Positions 32,871 to 45,377 of a DNA stretch of 64,000 nt are shown here, piece after piece. Within the stretch, counting starts at the first letter, position 1. Every line of letters starts with the position of its first letter. Origin of the DNA: Rhyacophila brunnea (lineage: Eukaryota > Arthropoda > Insecta > Trichoptera > Rhyacophilidae); NCBI GenBank assembly GCA_022495005.1, contig JAGYXB010001329.1:930001-994000 (forward strand). Reading direction: 5' to 3'. A program made the translations under genes and the position numbers. The notes below the pieces were generated by a model that ran no database searches, was not told where the DNA came from, and was given only the letters and a program-made list of their open reading frames with translations.

Positions 32871-33780
32871 AACTGGCAGTTTAAAGATGTCGTAATAACT
32901 GACGGCTTAAAGACGACACAGATTTTATAGTAAATTAATAAATTGTAGAAATAGTACAACAATTACGTAAATTAAGTATTATTATTTCTTAATGAGATGT
33001 ATTTTCACTGAAAAATAACAGTAAAAGCATATCAAAGTTTGACGTAAGATAAATTCAAATTTTTAACTACATAGAAGACTTTTTCAATAAATTTAATATC
33101 CATCTCTACGACTCATAAAAATAAAATATATTCCTTACAATAATACCGCCGTAAATATTAATTTTACTATCTATCTAAAATATTTCCAAAATACACCCTA
33201 TGTACAATGCACAAGGCAACACACTTAGATAAGCGAGAAAGGGGTGAAGGGTGGTATCAAACTGACAGAGTAATCTGACTTTCACCTGAGAATAATTGCA
33301 AGTTACGGCATCTTATATAAAATAAGGATACGTGATTATATTTAATAATGTACAGTAATATGTTTGAATATCAGGTAAGTACAACGAATTGTAACCTATT
33401 GTAAAAGCTCCCTGCAACTACAATTCAAAACACAAAGCTACTATATATTGTATCTTTCTAATTGACTAATTGATTAGAGTTTTGTACTATTCCATGTGAA
33501 TATTTTTTTGCCCCTTTTGCAAGTACCCTCGGTTAATAGTATGAATTTTCTACATAAAGTTTCATCCTTGTGTTTTAGGATTTATTTATTAGTGTTGCAC
33601 TGTGATAAAAACGATTGCATTAGTGTGATATCTTTAAAATCACCGTTTTATCAAACAAAATTAGCCTTGATCAACTATATTTTTAAACAAATAAAAAATT
33701 TAAGTGGTTGTCTATAGTTTCGAAATATTTTTCTTTTAATTATTTATCTGTATCTAACGAAAAAATACGGTGTTTTTAAT
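32871..33780. other. AT-rich sequence, nothing recognised
   Basis: The frame at 33496-33717 has no motif. Confidence 0.4.
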
Positions 33781-33870
33781 TGTCGTGTCTGTCTGTCTGT
33801 TCTTTTTTATTCCTTTACAGTTTTAAAAAAACTACAGGACCAAAATTAATGAAACTTGCACAGCTGTAAC
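33781..33870 (+). mobile_element. Transposon-like fragment after a GTCT run
   Basis: GTCTGTCTGTCTGTT (33786-33801) is followed by TTTTTATTCCTTTACAG and then GGACCAAAATTAATGAAACT. A TGTC/GTCT run followed by a sequence of the form gaccgattttgatgaaactt is a pattern I know from widespread insect repeats. The match is from memory and only partial; ends are not defined. Confidence 0.35.
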
Positions 33871-35280
33871 ACGACATTGTTGTTACTAATTTAGTAGGCA
33901 GGTATCTGGTATTTAGAATAAAAGGTTGCAAAATTAGGATACAAATTTTCGAAAATAACGCACTTGCAACAATTCATTGGGAGTAGGTAAAGTTATCAAA
34001 TAGTAATGGTGGAATGGTGAGGTGAGGTGCGGATATAGAAACCGTTGTCGATCACGTGGGTTACTCTGATTTACTCAAATTTAATCACGAGTAGGTAAAC
34101 TGGTGCAGTGAAATCATGAAGTGAGACGCTGATGGGTCCAATCGTTATCTTCTATATAGGTGGATAAATTAAATTCAAATCAAATCAGTCTATTTCTTTA
34201 TCGTATATATCTGTATACTTTTTATTACCGTATTTCACACGAGCGATTGGCACTCGATAATAAAATTATACGATTGAAGTGACTATCTTACCGTACGTGT
34301 TATTTTATGTATTTCTTCTTAATGTTAAAAATATATACATAATACGGCAATCAATAAAACTTGAATAAGCTTCACCATTATTTACCTTCAAGAACGTTTG
34401 CCTCAACTCAGAATTTAATATATTGTAATATATATGATAATGTTATATATATATATATATATATGAAAGGGGTGGATATTCTGAACACGTCGCGCGTGAT
34501 GTATGTACAGATTATCGGGGTCACGGGTGGTTTGCGACATTAATTTTTACCGGGCTATATTTTGAAGTCTTTCCGATATGTTATTTATGAGATGTTTTAT
34601 GCCTCCAAAACGGTAAAGGGTAGAATTTAAATGACACAGGTGGGTTTATGAATAGCAAAATCGTGTAATCGTAAGCCACCACAAGACGTTTAGGTTCTGA
34701 CCATCAATACTTTACATACACATTTACAGGTGATTCAAATAATACTTTATTTATTTATTTGTTTGTATGTAAGATTGTTCGAAAAATACAGAAATTATAT
34801 ATAATATATATATATAAAGAAATAATATATTATATACAATTATGATCATTATATACCTACTACAAGACATTATGACGATTATATTGATATTATCTGTCCG
34901 CCCATATTACACCGTTTAAAAATTTTCTAGATGTCAGAAGCGGAGCTGGTTCAAAGGAACAATGCATCTGGAATAATGAAATCCAATTTGTGTGATAGAC
35001 TTCACAGTAGAGCTACCGAGCTCAACTCATACATCATAGACCTAAACCACATACTCGAACTAGGTATATTACATAGTATGCAAAATCCAAAAATGTGAAA
35101 TTCAAACCACTGAGCAAGTTGTTGAGACATGCATGCTGTATGTGTGAATTTCTGGTTAATTCTGTCACCCATCAAGCTGATCAAAACACGCTGGAATAGA
35201 ATGAGGCCAGTATCTCTGTAATTATCAACGTGATTTTGTTTCGGTCTATATAGGCGGCACCTTGAATGAAACGTTTAATA
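33871..35280. other. AT-rich sequence with TA microsatellite
   Basis: A TA run of 11 units lies at 34443-34464. The frames at 34361-34543 and 35002-35184 have no motif. A slightly GC-richer patch at 34000-34150 is unassigned. Confidence 0.4.
34443..34464. repeat. TA microsatellite, 11 units
   Basis: An uninterrupted dinucleotide run, the cleanest of its kind in the window. Confidence 0.85.
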
Positions 35281-35282
35281 TT

Positions 35283-35622
35283 TTTCTTCTTCTTAATCGT
35301 TCCCTCATGGCTGAAGATCGTGATCACCTTGAAATTCAATCACCTTCTTAGTAAGCAATACTCTTAGGCCCTCCCAGTCCTCTACGTCTCTCAAGGCAGA
35401 GTGAAGGCTATTTCCAAAAAACCTTTCCACTTGATCGCTACAGCGCGCCGTTGTTCTTCCTCTGCTTCGCCTTCTTTGAAAGCTACCCAAAAACTCCAGT
35501 CTCTTTAGTTTCCAAAAAACTACAGAATGCGTTTCAGACATTTTCAGACATTCAGCCGTTTCTTTATCTGAAGTCTCTGGATGATTGTTTGGTATGTTCT
35601 GTGCCCTGCCCAAGAAATACAA
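35283..35622 (-). pseudogene. LINE 3' end: C-terminal ORF segment and GAA tail
   Basis: The minus strand is open for 105 codons. Its second half reads RRRSRGRTTARCSDQVERFF, GNSLHSALRDVEDWEGLRVL, and closes with VIEFQGDHDLQP before the stop at 35305-35307. G-R-x-x-x-R-x-S-D-Q-V, A-x-x-D-x-E-D-W-x-x-x-R and the terminal D-H-D-L-Q-P are characteristic of one type of insect LINE C-terminus. The first 40 codons do not align, so they may lie beyond a break. The 3' end has GAAGAAGAA (plus strand 35284-35294). One of the less damaged pieces here, but still without any polymerase. Confidence 0.78.
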
Positions 35623-38614
35623 AGCATGTGTCCGTCCATTCCCTTACCCTAATACAATATGTAATTTCAAACATAATTTTCGTGGCAATTCAAATTTATT
35701 TTGGATATATCTACCAATTAACTAGTTGATTAAAGATTAAGCATGTATATATTAATAACAGTTAAACTAAATATACAAGAGAATACGTTTAACATAATTA
35801 CAATACAAACTATCCTCAAATAGAATAAAATTAGCATGTTTATTCACTGTTTATGATGTTTTGTGATAACAATGCATGATCAAACAAAATTATTAGTTAC
35901 GTTAATGTTTCGATTTTGGTCGGGAAACCAAAATGTTAATTTTATGTTAGCAGTCCTTCAATATGTCATTACAACCGCATGTATTTTCACTATTTGACTA
36001 AACCGCCTTATGAATGGTTAATCAATTTTGTTACTAGTTATTCATTTATTTTCGGGCTGGTAATTTGAATTTATTATCTCACTGCGGTACGTATTATGTT
36101 TCTCATTATGCTTTCCATCATTACTAATTTATATGTATTGATTTTCGATTTCAAAAAGGACATATTATTTCTGTTATATTCGAATATATGCATATTTAGA
36201 ATGGTTATGTATATACCTATTCAAAACATACTAACCTATACAATTCTCACAGCATGATAATATAAAAACACAAAATATACTATATGTATATTTTAGAAAC
36301 AAATCACAAGTAATAATAATAAACTAAAAGGTAGCATTTAGGAAATCAGTGAACTTCTGAAAGATACATAATGTATTGCAATTGCGTATGTCACTAAGTT
36401 ATTATTTTTTACAAATTTGTTTTTGAAAAAATCGTATGGTGTATAATTATACTATTTCTAAGCTTCTAAGCGATCAAAAAATATTTCATTGAATAAAACT
36501 ATTCGAAAAAATACTTTGGTTATTTATTATAAAAAGGGGACAGAATTAAAGTACTGAGTTGTCGTACCTAACGATATCTGGTTACATTATTAAGTAAAAA
36601 GTGAAATAAATATGTGAAATTGGTGTTTTGTTTTTATTAGCAAATAGTAGTTAAGTTAATTTAGTGTGTATCGGAAACATTTTCAGTAAAGTTGTTTTTG
36701 CTCGCATTATTGTTAGTATGCGAACTGTTGTTATTATTAATAATAAAAACTTAATTTTGAAAAACAATAATTCATTCATTTTATTGTGCCTGGGTTGAGT
36801 AAGGGATTTAGCATTAAATACGGGAAAAGCTGTTTTCCTCTGATTGCTTATTTGAAACGTTTTTATTATTTTTCATATCGCGATGAGAGATAAAAAATCC
36901 CATTAAATACTTTTTTAACTTCGCCAGCGATATTTTAACAGCGAAGTTGTCCATACAATAAAATTCCGCCCGTATTGAATTATCTCGGCGAAAAAATACG
37001 TTCATTCTTGGGAAATAAACATTTCGGTAACATTTAGTGTAACGTACTAGACGTGAGCTATGAATCATAAAATAGTCAAGAGATTCTAAATTTAAAATGT
37101 ATTATCACCATCCTTAAGCCACTAAAATAAAAGAGTCATTGCACAGCTTGCATAAATCTTACATAAATAAGTTGGAAAAAGTTAGTGCAATACTAGGAAT
37201 TTGAATACAATATTTTAAGTCTACACATACCATTCTATTAACACATGTTAATTTAAATAGAGGGTTACGTAGCCTGTTTACATTGTAGTACAGCATAGAA
37301 GAGTGAAATGTTCACTTGTTATTTTTTTCACGTTTGACTATTTTACTCTTTATTGTTTACTTAAATTATACAAAACGTCATTTTATCATGTTAAATTCAA
37401 AGCAGCGCTCGAAATATTATAAAAGTTTATGAACCGGAGCACTCGATAATTTTCCAAAAATCTGTGCAGGTTTTTAAAATTATATACCATATACCTAGAC
37501 AAATCCCATAACAGTCTTTAGACATCTGATATACATTACTACTAAACATTTGGGCAGGCATCATATTGTAGCACGCAGGCGAAAAAAACTAATTTATATG
37601 AAATATTGTGTCAAAAATTATATTATTATTTGTTCTTCCTTTATCTGCCACATATAAGCAGTGCACGGTTTTTCTAAGCCCGTATGACGTCATACTTAAG
37701 TTATAAATTTATTTATATCAATTAGTAATATAAATCCAGAGACATTACAGATACAAAACTCTCATTAACCAGAATTTATGTTATAATAAAATTGCCTAAA
37801 AACTTTGTAACAAAACAACACAAATTCTTATTATTGTTTGCAAAAACAAATGTGTACGACATGTCAAATTTCTTGTTAAACTTTAATAAAAAAAAAACTT
37901 AAATTAATGTATTGACGTTCATAATAATTCTTGAACAGGAGCGCCATTTTTATGTTTTCCACGATACTGGGAGCGCTGTGCTTCGATGCGTTCCGGTTTA
38001 TTTCGAGCGCTGCCTAAATGTAAATAAATATACATTTTGAGGGCACCTAGCCCTTGGTCGAACCGCTGAGGTGGAAGAACCGCACTTATGTTCTCTTTTT
38101 GCGGGGTATGGATTGAATGAATGTCTTTCAAATTTATTCCGTTATGAGACGCCGACTTTTAAAAATCGTTGTTTTTTCCCGAAGTAGGGAATAAGCTTTC
38201 TCTCCACTATTATTGGTCACTGGACGAATACCCGCCGAATGAATAATCATTAATAATTAAAGTACTTGCTCTTAAATAAAATTATTATTTATATTCAACG
38301 TGTTCGTAGCGTTTAGTGACTATATTATACTATTTTATTAGTGAATCTGATCAATTTATATTAATTCTACGCTTGATATAAAAATACAATGTCTTGTTTT
38401 CTTTTCAACTTAGCTGAAATATTAAAAATTACTTTAAGGCATACTCTCTTTATGGAATTCTTACATGTGGATGTACATTCGCAAACAATTCGTGGACAAA
38501 GTTTTCAGCGCAAAGAAACTTCGTTATTTCACGCTTAGGCTTAGCTTTCCGGCTCCATTTGTTTGAGTATAACGCAATTTGCGAAAGTTAAACACATGTT
38601 AAAACTTAGTTTTA
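35623..38614. other. 3 kb AT-rich DNA without recognised genes
   Basis: Frames at 36814-37068 and 37919-38131 on the minus strand show no motif. The second lies in a GC-richer patch (37930-38110) that may be decayed element sequence. Confidence 0.4.
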
Positions 38615-38833
38615 ATGCATATAAACACGGCGTCTGTGCAACGAGTAGAAAATTCATGCATTTATTTCCATTTATATTCTAAAGCGTGGTTACGTGAAAA
38701 TAAATGGATTACGCCACAAAGTAGGTTTAAAGATAAATGTTTCGAAAACAAAAGTAATGATAAACTACTTTGCGGAACTAAAACGATTCTCATCAACGGT
38801 ACTCAAATCGAGCAAACGTCCATTTTGGACAGA

Positions 38834-39099
38834 ACATATCGCACCGTGAGTGTAAAACCAAGGCACCTGCAAATTTTTCAATTTCGAGATTAAATGCAAA
38901 ACAACTGCAAAAGTCGTGAACTTGATAATGTAAAAGTGAAGTAACTTAAAGAACATACAATATAATGTAGATATAAACCAAATATTATGGTTTTTTTAGA
39001 AACTCTATTTCTCCTAACAAAACGAAGACTTCAAATCTTAATATATCCAAAATATGTCTTTTGCAGTTACCTTGGTTTTATACTCACAGTGCGATATGT
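38834..39099. repeat. Inverted repeat, 40-bp arms
   Basis: ACATATCGCACCGTGAGTGT and the next 20 bases (38834-38873) are complemented by 39060-39099 with about four mismatches. The interior of about 186 bases is AT-rich and noncoding. This could be a small MITE, or two opposed fragments of the LINE that follows, since a LINE reverse-transcriptase remnant begins only 23 bases downstream. Confidence 0.7.
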
Positions 39100-39121
39100 C
39101 AATTCACGGTGGTATGTATAA

Positions 39122-39271
39122 CCGTATGACGAGATTAATCGCAAAACCAATGTAGTATGGAGTACATTTGGGCGCCTGAATAGTATCTTCAAAAGTGACT
39201 TCCCATTGTGTTTTAAGCGTAAAGTGTTAAACCTATGTGTGCTACCAACGCCCACGTATAAATGTTTCTGA
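39122..39271 (+). pseudogene. LINE reverse-transcriptase fragment (thumb side)
   Basis: The frame reads YDEINRKTNVVWSTFGRLNS, then IFKSDFPLCFKRKVLNLCVL and PTPTYKC before a TGA at 39269. The E-I-x-R-x-x-x-x-W-x-x-F-G-R-L and C-x-K-R-K-V-x-N-x-C-V-L-P blocks are those of RTE-like insect LINEs, just downstream of the polymerase core. It is the same segment as the copy at 4483-4644 but better preserved between the two blocks. After the stop the expected A-E-T-W block is gone and unrelated sequence follows. Motif match is clear; the clade is inferred. Confidence 0.8.
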
Positions 39272-39359
39272 AGTTCTACAACCTCTTCCAAGAAGAATGT
39301 ATAACCGCATTCATTTAACTTGGTAGACTCTGATGTCCAAGCCATGTAGTAATAATGAC

Positions 39360-39479
39360 AATGCTCAACTGCCGAGGAGAATCATGGATACCAGGCCAGA
39401 TGATCGGAGGTCGACTTGCAGGCCCAGACTCCAGAGGTTGGACGGTGTCAACAAAGATGAAAAACGTAGAGAATACTGA
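39360..39479 (+). pseudogene. LINE C-terminal fragment (second, adjacent piece)
   Basis: In a different frame from the piece at 39122, the sequence reads QLPRRIMDTRPDDRRSTCRP, then RLQRLDGVNKDEKRREY and a stop at 39477. P-x-R-I-x-x-x-x-P-D-x-R-R-x-x-G-R-P-x-x-R-W-L-D-G-V is a block of LINE C-termini; here the G of G-R-P is C and the tryptophan is L. It may be the downstream part of the same copy with a deletion between, or a separate insertion. Confidence 0.55.
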
Positions 39480-39551
39480 TCTAGGATAGGAGGAGATGAA
39501 CGAGACCATTTAAAAAAATTATCTAGTTTGCGTTATTTTCCTGTATGGAAC

Positions 39552-39921
39552 ATTTCAGTGGTTATTTTTCATAACTGGACATGTCCACTATTCACTCCTC
39601 AGAGATAAATGAACTTTTCAAATAAAAACACAGAGCGAAAACACGCACGCGACAAAAACCAAACTGTCAGATTGTATGACAACATACTTAGTCACGTGAC
39701 TCAATACAGTCCCGCCATTAGCTGAAAGTGACATGTCTCATTTCAACAATTTCAGAACGTCAACCTACTTTTTGAAATCTCCTTTCAATATGAAATTGGT
39801 GTTTTGTGGCTATTTTTGAAAGTCAACAAAGTGTGTATGAGGTTATAGACTGATATTCCGATAATAACTCATTTTCGGCATATATGGGACATGTCCAGTT
39901 TTGAAAGTTAACCACTGATTT
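39552..39921. mobile_element. MITE with 31-bp inverted arms and ATTT flanks
   Basis: CAGTGGTTATTTTTCATAAC and the next 11 bases (39556-39586) mirror 39887-39917 with about five mismatches. ATTT stands on both outer sides (39552-39555, 39918-39921) and may be the target duplication. The interior, about 300 bases, has no coding frame. GGACATGTCC at the inner end of each arm is itself a palindrome. No superfamily is assigned. Confidence 0.75.
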
Positions 39922-41911
39922 GTGTACTGAAGAAATTTAATATGTAATACTGAGATACAATATAGTAGAATAAAGTAGGTATACAAAAATAATAAACGCC
40001 TTTGTTTAATATTAATATATCTATTCTCCTTCGTGTTATCCCCGGCCCCAAAAATCGACTGTAACTGACTTCTCACATCCCTTAACCGGTAACCATAGTC
40101 ATCCCCAGACGTCCGTGTTGTAAATAGCGTACTAATTCATATATCGTTCTTTTGTAGAGTCTAACAGCATCCACTCTAAACCATTGATATACTACTAGAT
40201 GAGGAGTTCTCATACAAGTGTCATTTTAAAAATGTACTACAAAAGAAGATATTACGAATATCGTCTTATAATAATTATTATAATATCTTATATGTCTTAT
40301 ATAAATAATAATTAATTAACATGGAAACCGAATTTCACCCGTATTACCCTGGCTGTAAAACTAAATTTCCGTTCTTGGAATAGTGCCCCTTAGGGTTCTG
40401 CAACCCAAAGCTTGCAAGCTACCAAAAATTCATGTCTGAGGGGACAGAGCAAGTCGTCAGCGCTGACTTTTAGTTAGAGTAAGATGCAAGCTAGATCGGG
40501 CTTACTCATAATTATTAATGCCAGGTCGTTTTCGAGACAAATATTAAGTGAGCTTATATCGAGTTAAGTCCGCTGATATTAAAACAGTAAGTTTTAACAC
40601 TGGCCGAGTCGCTGAAAATCGGGCGTCATTTTAAGAAGCATATGATTCATCCAGTAGTATATCAATGCTCTAAACTCAATTATGAAAAAAATGTGATATT
40701 TGTTCTCATTCTCATTTTTCCCCTTATATTAGATTTAGATATCGTTTGATTCATCTGCACTCTTCAAAAATGATACATCGTGAATACACTGTTTCATTCG
40801 TTTTTATCATTTTTAATAAACATAATGTATTTTTAATCTACCAACTGTCGTGCGTCGAACTTCATTATGTGTGTGCGTAACTTTGTAGCTTTTGTTTACT
40901 AACTTTGGCGAATTTAAATTTAAAATTGACAAAAAACGAGCTTTGGGTGAAAACTCGGAGACGAATGAAAGCCAGGATCTTTTTTGTATTAGCTATATGA
41001 CATAACATATGTATATATATATCTATATATATATATCGGTACAAGAGTGACTTAACTCAAGTTTTCAACTTCCGGCTACATGCTTCTTAACTTAAAAATA
41101 CTTGCTACAGTAGGTTCGGATATGGTAAATAATTAATTAAAAGTTGGCAGCATTGACAAAAGTTGATGAACAGTCTAATAGCATAATTAATATCTCGCGT
41201 GTCCATCGGAGTAATATTTTATCACTTAGATGTTTTGTTTGTTTTTTTAATTATACAGTATTACTAAAAAACAAACTAATATCAACTAATGAATATGCAA
41301 TATACCCTTTGAACTGACTTACTAATGAACCATTTAACAAATAATAAGACCGTTTTCATAGACGTCCGAGTCTCCTTAAGTATACAAATTGCATTCGTTC
41401 TTAAAAAGATTAATACTAATGAATGTGTTTGAAAATCAACTCTCACACTAAGTAAGGTCCATAAAGCAAATTAGCGATCATGATTACGTTGTTGCATTTT
41501 TCTTATGTAATGTGTCTGCTTAAATATTTCCGCATACAATATAATGTTAACTATAACATAAATTAGCAATCAGTGTAATCAGCAAGTAAATGAGTGACGC
41601 ATTTAGTCGTAGAGCCTGACGCACTGGCCGATTTAGAGTCCCGTACGGTAAAAATCGATCAACACGTCTACAAGTTTTGTAGTATTTCTTTAAAAATGGT
41701 TTATACTACACCCTCTCATTTAGAAGGAAGCGTATTTTACTTAACCTATATACGTAACTTAAAAAATGCATGTTATTTGTAAAATGCGTTACATAGTTAT
41801 TTTTTGGTTGTAATGTTGGATATCTCATCCTATGGACTCCCAACAAGTATTTTTTAAATTCAGAATCCACAAAAATATATAAATTGAAACTGCATAATAT
41901 ATTACAATAAT
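39922..41911. other. AT-rich sequence, TA run at 41005-41037
   Basis: No gene recognised. The frames at 39843-40076, 41594-41782 and 41706-41942 carry no motif. The TA tract at 41005-41037 is interrupted once by a C. Confidence 0.4.
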
Positions 41912-42157
41912 TTAAATTGTATGGGGGCAATTTGAAAAACACAATCGCTTTTTTGTTAGGGGATGAATTTCAGGATGCAAAAAAACATTGCTTCCACGGG
42001 AAACCAACTGACATACAGGGAGAAATTTTAATTTTGCAGAGATTCTATAAGATCGATCTGTCAAGATAACCTTGTCATTTGCATATACTACGGACAGGAT
42101 GAAGCAAAACCAATATAGAAATAATATGTTGATAAGTAAATTGTCTTGTGTTATCAT
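41912..42157 (-). pseudogene. Possible LINE polymerase remnant (YAND)
   Basis: The minus-strand frame contains SVVYANDKVILTDRS, which would be the Y-A-D-D catalytic box with the first aspartate changed to asparagine, followed by hydrophobic residues and then RISAKLKFLPVCQLVSRGSN, where LINE polymerases have a helix and a Y/C-x-x-W-x-L segment. Upstream residues do not align. If real, it is catalytically dead. The match depends on one short block. Confidence 0.35.
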
Positions 42158-42624
42158 GATGATTTTTTATAATCGTGCATTCGCCTATGTGCACAATATG
42201 AACGAGTATTTATACACAACGTTACGGTATAAATTACTTAGCATTCAGATTTATTCATAATTTATTCTCGATTATCATTTTATAAACGCGGTGTAGCATT
42301 ATAATAACGCTCGCTGACGGCTGTCAAAAAGTTTTCCCTAAATTTAAGCAGAATTGCTTTTGTATTGCATATTCATAAATCGCTTTGTGAGCGGATACCA
42401 TATTTTCTTACTCGTACAGTCCTATGATTATCATAACGATTTCCTTTTCGTATATTAAATATACTGTCTAAATTTTAGAACAGCTTTCAACCATTAATAT
42501 TAAATTAAAACGCTAAATCAATCTGGAAAGTGAGAACGATCCCATCATTGTTGGTTTTAGGGACGAGGATGCCCGATGCATTTAATGACTGGTTATGATC
42601 CCCTTACGAAAAAAATTAAAAAAA

Positions 42625-42745
42625 AAAAACTCCTGAACCCACTGGAAAATAATGGAGATAGGATGTTAAGATCCGATAAAAATAGTTAACACCAGATTTT
42701 GTCAGTCAAATGTATTTGTTTTCATTGAACTAAGACCGGAATGCA
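42625..42745 (+). repeat. Dispersed repeat family G, copy 1
   Basis: GTTAAGATCCGATAAAAATA and TTTTGTCAGTCAAATGTATT, then CATTGAACTAAGA match 54605-54715 block by block and, more weakly, 54770-54855. An A run (42605-42622) precedes it. Confidence 0.6.
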
Positions 42746-45125
42746 GAAACATTTGTCATAACTAAAATTTCCTTAGCAGAAACATTGTCCTTAGCTAAGA
42801 TCATGTTGTCTATGGTTCACCTCGTCTTAAAGCTTCGTTCGTTTTTTCTATTGAAAATAATACCATATTTAAAAATTCTCTTTCCTATAGTTTAGGTAAA
42901 TAATTTCATAATTGTTAAACGATGACAAAAATATCAACTGCACTTTATAAATGCAATAACTATAAATACATATTAATATTTAATTATAATCCTCTTATGT
43001 TTCCGTTATCAGTCATTATACGTGATTCCACAGGCACCGCAAGATATTTTTTTTAACATTTTTTAGCGACAAGTGTCATTCTGTCTGGCATCTTTATTTC
43101 TGCGGGCTGGCGTATAAAAAGTAAAATAATATTCTGCAAGTATATGCCAAACGAATTAACACTATTAATATCCATATTGAGATAAATTGTATTTATAAAT
43201 ATGAGTGTATGGACTGTTTTATAGACACGCAAATTTATTTTGATAGCAGCTGTCAGTGTTAAATGGTAATACAGAAGGGGGCGTGTTCATAACAAAAGTA
43301 GTCTATGGTTAAGGATCCCTAACTCTACAGTCAGTATAGTCTATAGTTAAGTCATCCTTTTCGGCAACCTATCCTTAAGATCGAAATATTGGATTCTGCA
43401 TTCCGCTCTAAGACTACAAATTACACATAGTGTTGGTTCGTTTTTCAATTCGATTAAGGGCGGACATGCTCAGCGTGGGTCAAAATGGAGCTTTTATTCT
43501 ATTTTCAAAGCATGATCCTGGACATTCCTTAAACGTTGTAGATAATATATTTACATAATTTTGAAGCCCTTATTATCCTATATCCTATCACATTAACATG
43601 TGATGACTGCATAAAGTATTTTTATTACATAAAATAGTATTCTTTTAAACCTCTCGCTCCAATGTTTTAGAATATAGTCATATTTCAGTACATAAGTGTG
43701 CAGTGGTGTTAAGATTTTTTTACATTTATTAATTTTTAAGCGCATTTAGCAGTATAATTTATATCGACATTATTATAGTGAAATATTTACGATTAAAAAA
43801 ATATATTGATAATCTCTGTGATCCCAAATTTGACAAGAATTAGGCATTTTATTATTAAAAAAATGGGCAAGATTAACACATTTGAAGATGGTTCTAAAGA
43901 TACTGATTATAAGTTATGTCTTTGACCATTCAAATGTGATAAACATCCTACGAATACTGATTGCTTTATAATAATTATTGACCTAAGAATAAGGTAGTGT
44001 TTTTTTGAAATACGCCATTTCTTTTGGCATTCCCCAGTGGTTAAGCTACAACATACGGCCGTAGCCATAAATTGACAAACTAAAACTGAAGTAGGGAGTA
44101 AGATCACGTTAACGCGCGTGTTTGAACATGTACCGTTTAAAAAAAAAGATTTTTTTTTTAAACACCTAAATCCTGTAAAACATAAAGACGGCATTTATGT
44201 GCACTGGTTTTGACCCTCAAGGGACACTTGACTCAGACAAGACAAGACATGGTGACTCAATGAACAGTAACGGAAGAGAGTGGTAGTGCGAGTGAGTGAC
44301 CACGTGCAAGACCACGGAGCCAGCTTCATCATCAAAATATTTCAGTGCCTGGTATCCTTGATATAATCCCCCCAGTATCCGAATCATTCTGTCTAATACA
44401 GTCCACTGAAAAGCGCCGACAACCGATATCCAATAATAACTATCAAAATATCGGTATTGCAATGCCTAGTTCTAATACATTAAAAAAATATTTATTTAAT
44501 TTTCATAATAATAAAAACACATTTAGAATAAGTAAAGTTTATTAAATTTTACCGTACAATTGCGCAAAAATGCTTATGTAATATTAAAATATAGTACTTT
44601 ATTGATTATGTCTGGAGATGCTTTGTATGTACAGCATCTAAGGACCGCACGCTATTGATATATTATAGTCAAAGTGAAGTTAATATAAGGTTACTAAAAA
44701 CATTAATGTGGCAAGGAAATTGCTATTTCATTGAATCTCACACGCACAATAACATTAATAAAGCATAGATTATACTCACCAACCACATTACTTCTTGGAA
44801 GAATAGCTCAGTGAAGCTTTGGTTTTACTCCTTTCTTACTTTTCCGTTTCGCATTTATCACGGCCTTTGCGCAATACTTATCATCAATTATAATTCCATT
44901 ACATCGCGTTTACGTACTCGTAAAGCTTGTATTTTATTGTATAGAACCTTGTTATAAATAATACAATTAGTGTTGAATACCTGCTAATAATCCAAAAAGC
45001 TATAAATATTATATTAAAATTGCAACACTAAAAAGAGATAATTAGCAACATTATCGAATATTATTGGTTTCACATACATCTAAATATTTTTTTTCTAAAA
45101 GTTGTAACTTTGTCAAGAAATAAAT
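42746..45125. other. AT-rich sequence, nothing firm
   Basis: CTAAGACCGGAATGCAGAA (42729-42747) and TTCTGCATTCCGCTCTAAG (43393-43411) form a 19-bp inverted pair with two mismatches, 645 bases apart, possibly the ends of one element. Frames at 43907-44194, 44217-44462 and 44345-44545 have no motif. Confidence 0.35.
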
Positions 45126-45377
45126 CGTGGGCATACAGTCAGAAGTCACTAACTCCAGTTTTGACGAAATTGAGATTTTAATGTCAATATATAGAAAAAT
45201 TAATGCTGCTTAACTGGCAGAAGTCACGATTTAAGATTATTGAACATATAAAAAAATAAAAGTAATGAATAACTCAAAAGATTTTACAACCATTTTAAGA
45301 ATACCAAAAACACAAAACATTGATTATCTCAGAACTGTGTATTTGGACTTAGTGACTTCTGCCTGTACGCCCACGAA
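45124..45377. mobile_element. MITE with 32-bp inverted arms, internal TA sites
   Basis: CGTGGGCATACAGTCAGAAG and the next 12 bases (45126-45157) mirror 45344-45375 with about three or four mismatches. Within each arm, TA precedes CAGTCAGAAGTCACTAA, the form seen at Tc1/mariner-type ends (TA target, CAGT start). But the arms also pair outside that TA, so the real end may be further out. GGCAGAAGTCAC recurs inside near 45214. No transposase. Confidence 0.78.

Noticed and set aside
37919..38131. 70-codon minus-strand frame in a GC-richer patch
   Set aside because: Basic and hydrophilic, but no recognisable motif; probably decayed repeat sequence.
44217..44462. 81-codon minus-strand frame
   Set aside because: Looks compositionally protein-like but has no motif and no homologous second copy in the window.
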